Below are positions 7,027 to 15,001 of a DNA stretch of 64,000 nucleotides, in pieces. This DNA comes from Streptomyces sp. NBC_00223. GTDB taxonomy: Bacteria > Actinomycetota > Actinomycetes > Streptomycetales > Streptomycetaceae. The notes under the pieces were generated by a model, which saw only the letters and a list, made by a program, of their open reading frames with translations, ran no database searches and was not told the origin of the DNA. The stretch spans positions 5,579,501 through 5,643,500 of the forward strand of contig NZ_CP108109.1 of assembly GCF_036199905.1 (NCBI RefSeq), given 5' to 3'. A program made the translations under genes and the position numbers. Numbering within the stretch: position 1 is the first letter of the stretch; the number at the start of each line of letters is the position of its first letter.

Positions 7027-8193
7027 TCAGAACTTGTTGCGTGGGGTGATGCCCAGGGAGAGGCCGGCGAGGCCGCGGGCGCGGGTGCCCAGGGCGGTGG
7101 CGATGGAGCGCAGCGCGATGCCCGCGGGGGAGTCGGGGTGGGCCACGGCGACCGGGCGGCCGTCGTCGCCGCCCTCGCGCAGGCGTACGTCGATGGGGAT
7201 GCGCCCGAGCACCGGCACGGTCGTCCCGGTCGTACGGGACAGGCCCTCCGCGACCCGGTCGCCGCCGCCGCTGCCGAAGACCTCGACGACCTCGTCGCAG
7301 TGCGGGCACGGCATGCCCGCCATGTTCTCCACCACGCCGACGATCTTCTGATGCGTCTGCACGGCGATCGACCCGGCCCGCTCCGCGACCTCCGCGGCGG
7401 CCTGCTGCGGGGTGGTGACCACCAGGATCTCCGCGTTGGGCACGAGCTGCGCCACGGAGATCGCGATGTCCCCGGTGCCGGGCGGCAGGTCGAGCAGCAG
7501 CACGTCCAGGTCACCCCAGTACACGTCCGCCAGGAACTGCTGGAGCGCCCGGTGCAGCATCGGCCCGCGCCACACGACCGGCGCGTTCCCCGGGGTGAAC
7601 ATCCCGATCGAGATGACCTTCACCCCGTTGGCCGCGGGCGGCATGATCATGTTCTCGACCTGGGTGGGTCGCCCTTCGACGCCCAGCATGCGGGGCACGC
7701 TGTGGCCGTAGATGTCCGCGTCCACGACGCCGACCTTGAGCCCGTCGGCGGCCATCGCGGCGGCCAGGTTCACCGTCACGGAGGACTTGCCGACGCCGCC
7801 CTTGCCGGACGCGACCGCGTACACCCGGGTGAGCGAGCCCGGTTGCGCGAACGGGATCTCGCGCTCCGCCTGCCCGCCGCGCAGCGACGACGCCAGGTCG
7901 CGCCGCTGCTCGTCGCTCATCACGTCGAGCGTGACCCGTACCGAGGTGACCCCGGGGACCCGGCCCACCGCGTCGGTGACCAGGCTGGTGATCTCGTCCC
8001 GCATCGGGCAGCCGGAGACGGTGAGGTAGACGGTCACGGCGACCGCGCCGTCGGCGGCGATGTCGACGGACTTCACCATGCCGAGTTCGGTGATCGGTTT
8101 GTGGATCTCCGGGTCGTTCACCGTGGCGAGCGCGGCGCGGACGGCGTCGTCGGTCGGTGTGGTCGGCGTGGTGCCGTACGTAGCGGTAGCCAT
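7027..8193 (-). CDS. mrp: Mrp/NBP35-family Fe-S cluster carrier ATPase (ApbC)
   Basis: 388 residues. Residues ~14-95 are a DUF59/MIP18 domain with its conserved cysteine (TVSGCPMRDEI). The ParA/MinD-like P-loop is GKGGVGKSS (130-138), with the Mrp segments DADIYGHSVPRMLG and LPPGTGDIAISVAQ. The CPHC pair towards the C-terminus is the Fe-S-bridging motif. The protein is expected to bind and transfer Fe-S clusters in an ATP-dependent way in the cytoplasm. The gene order MgtE-N/DUF1003/mrp recurs in actinobacteria. Confidence 0.95.
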   Translation of the reverse strand: MATATYGTTPTTPTDDAVRAALATVNDPEIHKPITELGMVKSVDIAADGAVAVTVYLTVSGCPMRDEITSLVTDAVGRVPGVTSVRVTLDVMSDEQRRDLASSLRGGQAEREIPFAQPGSLTRVYAVASGKGGVGKSSVTVNLAAAMAADGLKVGVVDADIYGHSVPRMLGVEGRPTQVENMIMPPAANGVKVISIGMFTPGNAPVVWRGPMLHRALQQFLADVYWGDLDVLLLDLPPGTGDIAISVAQLVPNAEILVVTTPQQAAAEVAERAGSIAVQTHQKIVGVVENMAGMPCPHCDEVVEVFGSGGGDRVAEGLSRTTGTTVPVLGRIPIDVRLREGGDDGRPVAVAHPDSPAGIALRSIATALGTRARGLAGLSLGITPRNKF

Positions 8194-8225
8194 AGGACGA
8201 TGGTACGGCGGTCCCGCGCGCGGCT

Positions 8226-8786
8226 TCAGCGGCCCCGGCCGTCGCCTTTGTCACCACGGTGCGCGCGCCGCCGGTCGTCGATCTCCTTGAGCAGGTCCTG
8301 CAGTTCCGAGCGCATCCAGTCGCGGGTGGCGACCTCGCCGAGATTGACCCGCAGCGAGGCGATCTCGCGGGTCAGGTACTCGGTGTCGGCGATGCTGCGC
8401 TCGCCCATCTTGCGGTCCTGTTCGAGGTTGACCCGGTCCCGGTCGTCCTGCCGGTTCTGCGCGAGCAGGATCAGCGGGGCCGCGTACGACGCCTGGAGCG
8501 AGAGCATCAGCGTCAGGAAGATGAAGGGGTAGTGGTCGAACTGCATCTGCCGGGGAGCGAAGACGTTCCAGAGCACCCACAGGATGATCAGGACGGTCAT
8601 CCATACGATGAACCGCCCGGTGCCCAGGAAGCGTGCGATCCGCTCGGAGAAGTTCCCGAACGCCTCCGGGTCGTAGGTGGGCAGCAGATTGCGCCGCGGC
8701 GGCTTCGGCTGGTCGAGCCGGGGCCTGTTGCGCGAGGTGGCGGTCGCCCCGGCCGGGTGGCGGACGTGGCGCTCGTCAGCGGTCAT
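8226..8786 (-). CDS. DUF1003 membrane protein
   Basis: 186 residues. Two membrane helices (FIVWMTVLIILWVLWNVF; FIFLTLMLSLQASYAAPLIL) and the DUF1003 signature LLAQNRQDDRDR are followed by a charged coiled-coil tail (EQDRKMGERSIADTEYLTRE). The ATG at 8786 has a GGAGG site and overlaps the end of the MgtE-like gene by 11 bp, so the two are coupled. Function unknown. The overlap with a soluble Mg2+-sensor-like protein suggests that the pair works together at the membrane. Confidence 0.88.
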   Translation of the reverse strand: MTADERHVRHPAGATATSRNRPRLDQPKPPRRNLLPTYDPEAFGNFSERIARFLGTGRFIVWMTVLIILWVLWNVFAPRQMQFDHYPFIFLTLMLSLQASYAAPLILLAQNRQDDRDRVNLEQDRKMGERSIADTEYLTREIASLRVNLGEVATRDWMRSELQDLLKEIDDRRRAHRGDKGDGRGR

Positions 8787-10119
8787 CCGCGGCCTCCGTC
8801 GCCTGGTGGGCGTGGGTGCCGACCGCACCGTGCAGTTCGGTCTCCCGCCAGTCGTCGGGCAGCAGATGGTCCAGCACGTCGTCCACGGTGACCGCCCCGA
8901 GCAGCGAGCCGCTCTCGTCCACCACGGGCGCGGAGATCATGTTGTACGTGGCCAGGAAGCTGGTCACCGACGGCAGCGCGGTGTCGGGCGCCAGCGGCTG
9001 GAGGTCGGTGTCCACGATCGCGCCGAGCAGGGTGAACGGCGGGTCGCGCAGCAGCCGCTGGAAGTGCACCAGGCCCAGGTACTTGCCGGTCGGCGTCTCG
9101 TCGGGCGGCCGGCACACGTACACCTGGGCGGCCAGCGCGGGCGACAGATCGGGGTTGCGGATCCGGGCGAGCGCGTCGGCGACGGTCGCGTCGGGGCGCA
9201 GCACGATCGGCTCGGTGGTCATCAGCCCGCCCGCGGTCCGTTCCTCGTACGACAGCAGCCGCCGTACGCCCGCGGCCTCCTGGGGGCGCATCAGGGTGAG
9301 GAGACGTTCCTGCTCCTCGACCGGCAGCTCGGCCAGCAGGTCGGCGGCGTCGTCGGGGTCCATCGCCTCCAGGACGTCGGCGGCCCGCTCCTTCTTGAGG
9401 TTGCCGATGATCTCCACCTGGTCGTCGTCCGGCAGCTCCTCCAGGACGTCGGCGAGCCGGTCGTCGTCCAGGGCGGCGGCGACCTCGCCGCGGCGCTTGG
9501 GCGACAGATGGTGCAGGACGTTCGCCAGGTCGGCCGGGCGCAGCTGCTCGAAGGTCGCCACCAGATTCTCGGCGCCCTGGCTGTCCTCGGCCAGCCGGAA
9601 GCCGGTCACCGCCGACCAGTCGACGGTCAGCGTCGCGCCCTTGCGGCGCAGCGCCCCGGCCTTGCCGCGGCGGACGAAGACCTTGTCGATCTCCCAGTCC
9701 CTGCGCGCGGTCAACTGGACCATGGACACGTCGAGCACGGTGACCTCTTCGCCGACGGCGGCCTCCCCGCCGGCCGCGCCCGGCTCCTCGCGCCTCTGGG
9801 CGGAGACCAGCCGGACCCGGCGGTCGAGCAGTTCGCCGAGGACCAGGGTCTCGGTCGGCCGCTGCTCGAAGCGCCGCATGTTGACCACGCCGGTGGTGAT
9901 CACCTGGCCGGACTCGACACCGGTCACCCGGGTCATCGGCAGGAAGATCCGGCGGCGGCTGACCACCTCCACGACCAGGCCCAGCACCCGCGGCGGACGT
10001 CCGCCGACCCGCAGCATCACCACGACGTCGCGGACCCGGCCCACCTGGTCGCCGTTGGGGTCGAAGACGGCCACGCCCGACAGATGCGAGACGAAGACCC
10101 GGGGGGCGCCTGCGGCCAT
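8776..10119 (-). CDS. Soluble MgtE N-domain/CBS-pair protein without the channel
   Basis: 447 residues. Domains in order: PRC-barrel-like N-terminus (VFVSHLSGVAVFDPNGDQVG), MgtE_N superhelix (~210-320, with repeats such as LADVLEELPDDD, AADVLEAMDPDDAADLLAEL), then two CBS motifs (GGLMTTEPIVLRPDATVADA; TSFLATYNMISAPVVDESG). In MgtE channels this cytosolic module senses Mg2+ and gates a five-helix pore. Here no hydrophobic segment follows the CBS pair, so it is not itself a transporter. The start at MAAGAPRVFV has AGGAGG upstream; the longer frame start at 10161 lacks one. Confidence 0.88.
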   Translation of the reverse strand: MAAGAPRVFVSHLSGVAVFDPNGDQVGRVRDVVVMLRVGGRPPRVLGLVVEVVSRRRIFLPMTRVTGVESGQVITTGVVNMRRFEQRPTETLVLGELLDRRVRLVSAQRREEPGAAGGEAAVGEEVTVLDVSMVQLTARRDWEIDKVFVRRGKAGALRRKGATLTVDWSAVTGFRLAEDSQGAENLVATFEQLRPADLANVLHHLSPKRRGEVAAALDDDRLADVLEELPDDDQVEIIGNLKKERAADVLEAMDPDDAADLLAELPVEEQERLLTLMRPQEAAGVRRLLSYEERTAGGLMTTEPIVLRPDATVADALARIRNPDLSPALAAQVYVCRPPDETPTGKYLGLVHFQRLLRDPPFTLLGAIVDTDLQPLAPDTALPSVTSFLATYNMISAPVVDESGSLLGAVTVDDVLDHLLPDDWRETELHGAVGTHAHQATEAADDR

Positions 10120-10295
10120 GCGGGGCCTCCTGCCGGTCCGCGGAGGGCTGCTCCGGTCCACTCGTCGTCCGTCGCCAGGCTACTCCGGGTGGATCTTGCC
10201 CGCCGTCCGGGGTGCTCCCCGGGGGTACGGTGCGGTAGCTTCTGCCACGCCCCCAGCAACCGCACGCAGCACCGCCCGCAGGAGGACGAGAACAC

Positions 10296-11018
10296 GTGTA
10301 TGCCGGCCGCCGGACCGCCGCCGTCCTCGGAGTGCTCTGCGCGGGGGGCCTGCTCAGCGGGTGCCTCGGCTTCGGCGAGGACCCCGACTCGGGCACCAAC
10401 GGCGTGGCCAAGCTCCCCCCGGGGACCATCGCCCAGCAGGCCAAGGACGCCGCCGCGGCCGCCCCGACCGTACGGCTGGCCGGCACGGTGGTCAGCGACG
10501 GGCGGACGTACCGCCTGGACATGCGGCTGCGCGACAACGGCGGGGTCGGCGAGGTCACCACCAAGGGTGACACCTTCCAACTGCTCCGGGTCGACGACGC
10601 CCTCTACCTCAAGGCGGGCGCGGCCTTCTACGGCGACGCGGGCGACGACAAGGAGAGCAGGGCGGCGGCCGCCAAGCTCAACGGGAAGTACGTCAAGGTG
10701 CCCAGCGGCGATCCGGCGTATCAGCAGTTCAGCGGGTTCACCGACAAGAAGGTACTGATCGCCGACCTCTTCGTGCTCAGCGGCACGCTCGCCGTCGGCG
10801 ACCACCGCAAGGTCGACGGGGTCAGGACGATCGCCCTCAACGGCTCCAAGGGCGGCTCTCTCGACATCTCCCTCAAGGGCAAGCCGTACCCGCTGCGCTA
10901 CCAGCGCGCGGGCGACGCGGGCACCCTCACCCTCTCCGACTGGTCGGAGGACTTCACGCTGGCCGCGCCCGCCAAGTCCGAAGTGGTCGACTACGGCACG
11001 GTGGTGGCCCCGAAGTAG
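10296..11018 (+). CDS. Putative lipoprotein with LppX/LprG-like fold
   Basis: 240 residues. Signal peptide with lipobox LLSGC (Cys about 23), then a beta-rich domain (TYRLDMRLRDNGGVGEVTTK, DALYLKAGAAFYGD, GKYVKVPSGDPAYQQFSGFT) resembling the LolA/LprG half-barrel family of lipid-carrying lipoproteins. The GTG start follows AGGAGG. It is divergent from the MgtE-like gene. The lipoprotein at 45230 has the same plan. Lipid binding is inferred from the fold only. Confidence 0.75.
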   Translation: MYAGRRTAAVLGVLCAGGLLSGCLGFGEDPDSGTNGVAKLPPGTIAQQAKDAAAAAPTVRLAGTVVSDGRTYRLDMRLRDNGGVGEVTTKGDTFQLLRVDDALYLKAGAAFYGDAGDDKESRAAAAKLNGKYVKVPSGDPAYQQFSGFTDKKVLIADLFVLSGTLAVGDHRKVDGVRTIALNGSKGGSLDISLKGKPYPLRYQRAGDAGTLTLSDWSEDFTLAAPAKSEVVDYGTVVAPK

Positions 11019-11049
11019 CCCCGAGCCGTACTGCCGCAGGGGCCGCGGG

Positions 11050-11565
11050 TCAGACCTTGCGGCGGCGGGCGAGGAGGCGGGGGAGGCCCGCGGGCATCGG
11101 GTGGCGGGTCGTGGCCGGGCTCACGGCGGGGACCGCGGCGCCGGAGGCGTCCGGCATGGCCCCCGGGTACTCGGCAGGACCGCCCTCGGGCACGACCCGG
11201 AAGATCTGGCACTCCCGCGCCCACCGCTCGGCCACGCCTTCGCCGTCGACGGAGTTGAGCCGCTTGCCCTTCAGCTCGCCCACCGCCGCCGTCCACTCCT
11301 CGCCGTGCGGCGCGAGCAGCGAGACCCGGCCGGTCCAGGTCACCAGCCGTCCCCACTTGTCCTTGCTGCGGACGACCACCGTCACCGTCCCGCCGTCCAC
11401 CGCGCCGGACGGCAGCGGCTGCTCGCCGGGCCCGCCGACGAGACACATCGCGCCGTCCACCCACGCGTGCCACAGCGCCCGGCCGTCGACCCAGACCAGC
11501 CCCGACTTCTTCGTGGCCTCCTCGACGAGGGCGGTCAGCTCGGCGGCGTCGGCAGGAGTCGTCAT
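11050..11565 (-). CDS. Conserved actinomycete protein of unknown function
   Basis: 171 residues. Motifs include SGLVWVDGRALWHAWVDG, LVGGPGEQPLPSG, VRSKDKWGRLVTWTGRV and FRVVPEGGP. No membrane segment or signal peptide. The VVVRSKD strand plus the two WxxxW elements suggest a small beta-barrel, perhaps of the split-barrel type, but I cannot name a family. The ATG at 11565 is preferred (AGGG 9 bp upstream) over the in-frame GTG at 11571. Convergent with the lipoprotein gene. Confidence 0.7.
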   Translation of the reverse strand: MTTPADAAELTALVEEATKKSGLVWVDGRALWHAWVDGAMCLVGGPGEQPLPSGAVDGGTVTVVVRSKDKWGRLVTWTGRVSLLAPHGEEWTAAVGELKGKRLNSVDGEGVAERWARECQIFRVVPEGGPAEYPGAMPDASGAAVPAVSPATTRHPMPAGLPRLLARRRKV

Positions 11566-11766
11566 GCGCACACCCTAACTTCTCCGTACGGCCCGGCCCC
11601 GGGCGCTCAGCCGCCCGGCGGCGGGCAGGCGGGCCCACCGGACGCACGTATCCCAGGCGTTCCGCCGCGTCTCCACGGGTGTCCGCCCGCCGGAATGACA
11701 GGTGCTCAGCCCTGCCATGGGCCTTACGCTGGGTGCCGGCCCGCACCCGTACGACCGAGGAGTCCC

Positions 11767-12756
11767 GTGACCGCCCCGCAACGCCCCGCCGCCGTCACCG
11801 CGGACGCGGGGACGGCCCTGCCGCCGGGCGAGCCCCGTACCCCCGCGGACCTGGCGGCCGGTGCCACCGCTGGGCGGGGCCTGGACTTCACGCTGCTCGG
11901 TGTCGCCATCGCGGGCGTCTCGCTGTCCGCGCCGCTGATCGCCTCGACCGCGGCCCCCGCCCTGGCCATCGCCTTCTGGCGCAACGCCATGGCGGTCGGT
12001 GTGCTCAGCCCGGTCGCGCTGTGGCGGCACCGCGGCGAGCTGCGCCGGATGGGCCGCAGGGCGCTGTCGCTGTCCGCGCTCTCCGGGGTCGTGCTCGCGC
12101 TGCACTTCGGGCTGTGGCTGCCGAGCCTGAACATGACCTCGGTCGCCACCTCGACCGCGCTGGTCACCACGACCCCGATCTGGACCACGATCATTCTGCG
12201 GATGCGCGGTCACCGCCCGCCCGGCCTGGTGTGGGCGGGTACGGCGCTCGCGGTGGTCGGTGTGCTCATCCTCACCGGCATCGACCTGTCCGCCGACACC
12301 CGGGCGCTTGCGGGCGACGCGCTGGCACTGGCCGCGGGTCTGGCCGCCGCCGTGTACATGCTGCTGGGCTCGGAGGTGCGGCGGACGGCGACGACGACCG
12401 CGTACACCTATGTCTGCTACTCGACGACCTCCGTGGTGCTGCTCCTCACGTGCCTGGTGTCCGGCTCGGCGCTCGGCGGCTACGACGGCCGTACGTGGCT
12501 GAAGATCGTCGTCCTGACGGTGGCCGCGCAGCTGCTCGGGCACTCGCTGTTCAACCGGGTGGTTCGCGGGCTGGGTCCGTCCACGACCTCGACGGCGATC
12601 CTGCTGGAGACCCCGGGCGCGGCGCTGATCGCCGCGCTGTGGCTCGGTCAGACGCCGCCGGCCGCCGCGTATCCGGCGCTCGTGGTGATCCTCGCGGGCC
12701 TGGCCCTGGTGATCCTCGCCGACCGCCGCAAGCCCGTACCGGTGGCGACGGCCTGA
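11767..12756 (+). CDS. EamA/DMT-superfamily transporter
   Basis: 329 residues with about ten membrane helices in two EamA repeats (first repeat from DFTLLGVAIAGVSLSAPLIA; second from TALAVVGVLILTGIDLSADT). A helix-5-like TSVATSTALVTTTPIWTTII and its repeat TTSTAILLETPGAALIAALW are characteristic of drug/metabolite exporters. A 35-residue Ala/Pro-rich N-terminus precedes the first helix. GTG start with GAGGAG. Substrate unknown. Convergent with corA through a shared hairpin. Confidence 0.88.
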   Translation: MTAPQRPAAVTADAGTALPPGEPRTPADLAAGATAGRGLDFTLLGVAIAGVSLSAPLIASTAAPALAIAFWRNAMAVGVLSPVALWRHRGELRRMGRRALSLSALSGVVLALHFGLWLPSLNMTSVATSTALVTTTPIWTTIILRMRGHRPPGLVWAGTALAVVGVLILTGIDLSADTRALAGDALALAAGLAAAVYMLLGSEVRRTATTTAYTYVCYSTTSVVLLLTCLVSGSALGGYDGRTWLKIVVLTVAAQLLGHSLFNRVVRGLGPSTTSTAILLETPGAALIAALWLGQTPPAAAYPALVVILAGLALVILADRRKPVPVATA

Positions 12757-12769
12757 CCTCCCCTGCCCC

Positions 12770-12817
12770 CTGACCCCCGCACGGAAGCCGTACGGGGAGC
12801 CGTGCGGGAGGGGTCAG
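12770..12817 (+). terminator. Hairpin between the convergent DMT transporter and corA genes
   Basis: CTGACCCC (12770-12777) pairs with GGGGTCAG (12810-12817), and CGCACGG pairs with CCGTGCG (12800-12806), with a GGA bulge on the right arm. The right arm contains the corA stop codon. It probably ends both convergent transcripts. Confidence 0.6.
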
Positions 12818-13956
12818 AGCCAGCCGTTGCGCCGGAAGCCGCGGTGGATCATGAAACAGACCGCCACCATCGCCACGATCACCGTCGGGTAGCCGAACTT
12901 CCAGCGCAGCTCGGGCATGACGTCGAAGTTCATCCCGTAGACACCCGTGATCATCGTGGGCACCGCCAGGATCGCCGCCCAGGCGGTGATCTTGCGCATG
13001 TCCTCGTTCTGCACCACGGTGGCCTGCGCGAGATTGGCCTGAAGGATGGAGTTGAGCAGGTCGTCGAAGCCCACGACCTGCTCGTGGACCCGGGCGACAT
13101 GGTCGGCGACGTCCCGGAAGTACTTCTGGATCTCCGGGTCGATCAGCCGCATGGGCCGTTCGCCGAGCGTCTGCATCGGCCGCAGCAGCGGGGAGACCGC
13201 CCGCTTGAACTCCAGCACCTCGCGCTTGAGCTGGTAGATCCGGCCCGCGTCGCCGCCGCGCGAGGTCTTGCCGTTGCCCGCCGAGAAGACATCGATCTCG
13301 ACCTCGTCGATGTCGTCCTGCACGGCCTCCGAGACGGCCAGATAGTCGTCCACCACCTGGTCGGCGATGGCGTGCAGCACGGCCGAGGGCCCTTTGGCGA
13401 GCAGTTCGGGGTCGCCCTCAAGGCGGAGCCGCAGGGCGCGCAGCGAGCCGTGGCCGCCGTGCCGGACCGTGATGACGAAGTACTGGCCGGTGAAGACCAT
13501 CACCTCGCCGCTCTCCACGACCTCGCTGGTGGCGGTGAGTTCGGCGTGCTCGACATAGCGGATGGTCTTGAAGACGGTGAACAGCGAGTTGTCGTAGCGC
13601 TCCAGCTTGGGCCGCTGGTGGGCGTGGACCGCGTCCTCCACGGCCAGCGGGTGCAGCCCGAACTCCTCGGCGATACCGGCGAACTCCTGCTGGGTCGGCT
13701 CGTGCAGCCCGATCCAGACGAAGCCGTTGCTGCCGTCGCACTGGTCGCCGGGCCGGCCGTCGCGCACGGCGTCGAGCGCGTCGCGCAGCCCGATGGCGTC
13801 GCTGCACCGCACCCCGTCGCGGTAGACGGCGCAGTCCACCACCGCGCTGGTGGCCGTGGGGTCCGGCGTACGCGTGGCCGGGCCGTAGTCGTAACCGGCT
13901 GCGGGCTTGCGCAGAGCGGGGCGAACGACTGCGCGCAGATCACGGATCATCGACAT
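12814..13956 (-). CDS. corA: CorA-family magnesium/cobalt transporter
   Basis: 380 residues. The large cytosolic funnel domain comes first (VWIGLHEPTQQEFAGIAEEF; HPLAVEDAVHAHQRPKLERY), then the long stalk helix and two C-terminal membrane helices. The CorA signature loop YGMNFDVMPELRW follows the first helix. A homopentameric Mg2+ channel is expected. The ATG at 13956 has AAGGAG 7 bp upstream. The gene lies behind a ~250-nt leader with a 19-codon ORF. Confidence 0.95.
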   Translation of the reverse strand: MSMIRDLRAVVRPALRKPAAGYDYGPATRTPDPTATSAVVDCAVYRDGVRCSDAIGLRDALDAVRDGRPGDQCDGSNGFVWIGLHEPTQQEFAGIAEEFGLHPLAVEDAVHAHQRPKLERYDNSLFTVFKTIRYVEHAELTATSEVVESGEVMVFTGQYFVITVRHGGHGSLRALRLRLEGDPELLAKGPSAVLHAIADQVVDDYLAVSEAVQDDIDEVEIDVFSAGNGKTSRGGDAGRIYQLKREVLEFKRAVSPLLRPMQTLGERPMRLIDPEIQKYFRDVADHVARVHEQVVGFDDLLNSILQANLAQATVVQNEDMRKITAWAAILAVPTMITGVYGMNFDVMPELRWKFGYPTVIVAMVAVCFMIHRGFRRNGWL

Positions 13957-14128
13957 GGCAAGCTCCTTCACGGACTGGCCGACGGCACAAGGCGCCGCAC
14001 TGAAATGCAGATCAGGGCTGGATGATCGAAAAGCAGTTCAGGGCGCTCTTCCGGCACGGGCAGAACCCACGGGAGGCCGGGCAATCACGCGTTTCACGGC
14101 CGAAAGGCCGGGTAAGGAACGCGGAGGC

Positions 14129-14188
14129 TCAGATCGCGGGACGGCACGTGGAAGAGCTGCCGGTACTGCACGGTCGACTAGGATCCAT
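14129..14188 (-). CDS. Candidate 19-residue leader peptide upstream of corA
   Basis: Reads MDPSRPCSTGSSSTCRPAI then TGA. AGGAGG sits 10 nt before the ATG, a better ribosome site than corA itself has. It ends 172 nt before the corA start. Rich in Ser/Thr with two Cys and three Pro. In Salmonella, corA and mgtA leaders carry short ORFs (corL, mgtL) whose translation controls Rho-dependent termination; this is only an analogy. It could also be a chance ORF, although the ribosome site argues against that. Confidence 0.45.
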   Translation of the reverse strand: MDPSRPCSTGSSSTCRPAI

Positions 14189-14345
14189 GTCAGTCCCACC
14201 TCCTCCGGCCGTTCCCCGCTGGGGGATGACGTACGCGAACGCTCCACCTTAGCAAGCCCGGATGACTTCGAGGTCACACCCGTCGGCTTCGAGCCCTCCG
14301 GGGGCGCTGCCGGGGCCGACCCGCGAGCCGGATTCGGACGGGCCC

Positions 14346-14351
14346 TATGCT
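14346..14351 (+). promoter_or_regulatory. -10 element for a probably leaderless SUFU transcript
   Basis: TATGCT ends 6 nt before the ATG at 14358, and no ribosome site precedes that ATG, so transcription probably begins at the start codon. No convincing -35 was seen. Confidence 0.4.
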
Positions 14352-14357
14352 CGGCGT

Positions 14358-14954
14358 ATGGGCAAGGAAGCGGACGTCACAGCGTTGGTGGAGGCTCGGC
14401 TGCACTCCCGTTTCGGCCCGCCGGACGCGCGCGCGGCGGTCACTTTTCTCGGTACGGATCGCATCGAGGTGCTGCGTTTCTCCGACGACGGTCTGCTGCG
14501 CTACGTCACGCTCGGTATGTCCGCCCGGCCGATGAACGACCCGCTGGCCACCGTCGCCGATCCGGTACGCGGCCCGCGCGCCGAACTCGTGCTCTCGGTC
14601 CGGGCCGGCGTCGCCGACACCGACAAGGTGCTGCGCCCGCTGGCCGTCCTGGCGGCGTCGCCGCAGGTCGAGGGCGTGATCGTGGCGCCCGGCAACTCAC
14701 TCGACGTGGGCGAACCGCTCTGGCCCGGCGCGCCCTTCTCCGCGGTGCTGGTCGCCGAGGGCGGCGGGCTCGTCGAGGATCTCGACCTCGACGAGCCCCT
14801 CGACCCGGTGCGTTTCTTCCCCCTGCTGCCGATGACGGCCAATGAGGCGGCCTGGAAGCGGGTCCACGGCGCCGCCGCCCTCCAGGAACGCTGGCTCGCG
14901 CGCGGCACCGACCTGCGCGACCCGCTGCGCGGCCCGGTCCCGCTGACCGACTGA
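14358..14954 (+). CDS. Suppressor-of-fused (SUFU) domain protein
   Basis: 198 residues. The pattern RAELVLSVRAGVADTDKVLR, LAVLAASPQVEGVIVAPGNS, WPGAPFSAVLVAEG and FFPLLPMTANEAAWKRVHG is that of bacterial SUFU-domain proteins (PF05076), common in Streptomyces. Their role is unknown; some relatives act as immunity proteins in polymorphic toxin systems, but no toxin gene is adjacent here. Cytoplasmic, no signal peptide. Probably leaderless. Confidence 0.8.
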   Translation: MGKEADVTALVEARLHSRFGPPDARAAVTFLGTDRIEVLRFSDDGLLRYVTLGMSARPMNDPLATVADPVRGPRAELVLSVRAGVADTDKVLRPLAVLAASPQVEGVIVAPGNSLDVGEPLWPGAPFSAVLVAEGGGLVEDLDLDEPLDPVRFFPLLPMTANEAAWKRVHGAAALQERWLARGTDLRDPLRGPVPLTD

Positions 14955-15001
14955 CCGGCTGGCCGGCTGACCGGCTGATCGGCGTACGGTCCCGGCGTCG
15001 G

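Larger units (their letters stand above)
13957..14357. other. Intergenic region: corA leader and divergent SUFU promoter
   Basis: 401 bp between divergent genes. On the minus strand, the sequence from about 14270 down to corA contains a CCCC(AGC)GGGG mini-hairpin, a strong ribosome site with a short ORF (14188-14129), and a GGCCTTTCGGCC hairpin near 14100. It looks like a regulatory 5' leader. I could not match it to the M-box (ykoK) Mg2+ riboswitch. The right edge carries the -10 of the SUFU gene. Confidence 0.5.

Noticed and set aside
13975..14270. M-box (ykoK) magnesium riboswitch in the corA leader
   Set aside because: TAAGGTGGAG is only vaguely like the conserved M-box start, and the other conserved loops could not be found.
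14358..14954. SUFU-domain protein as an immunity protein of a toxin system
   Set aside because: No toxin, secretion or repeat-rich gene is adjacent; the neighbours are corA and an MFS transporter.
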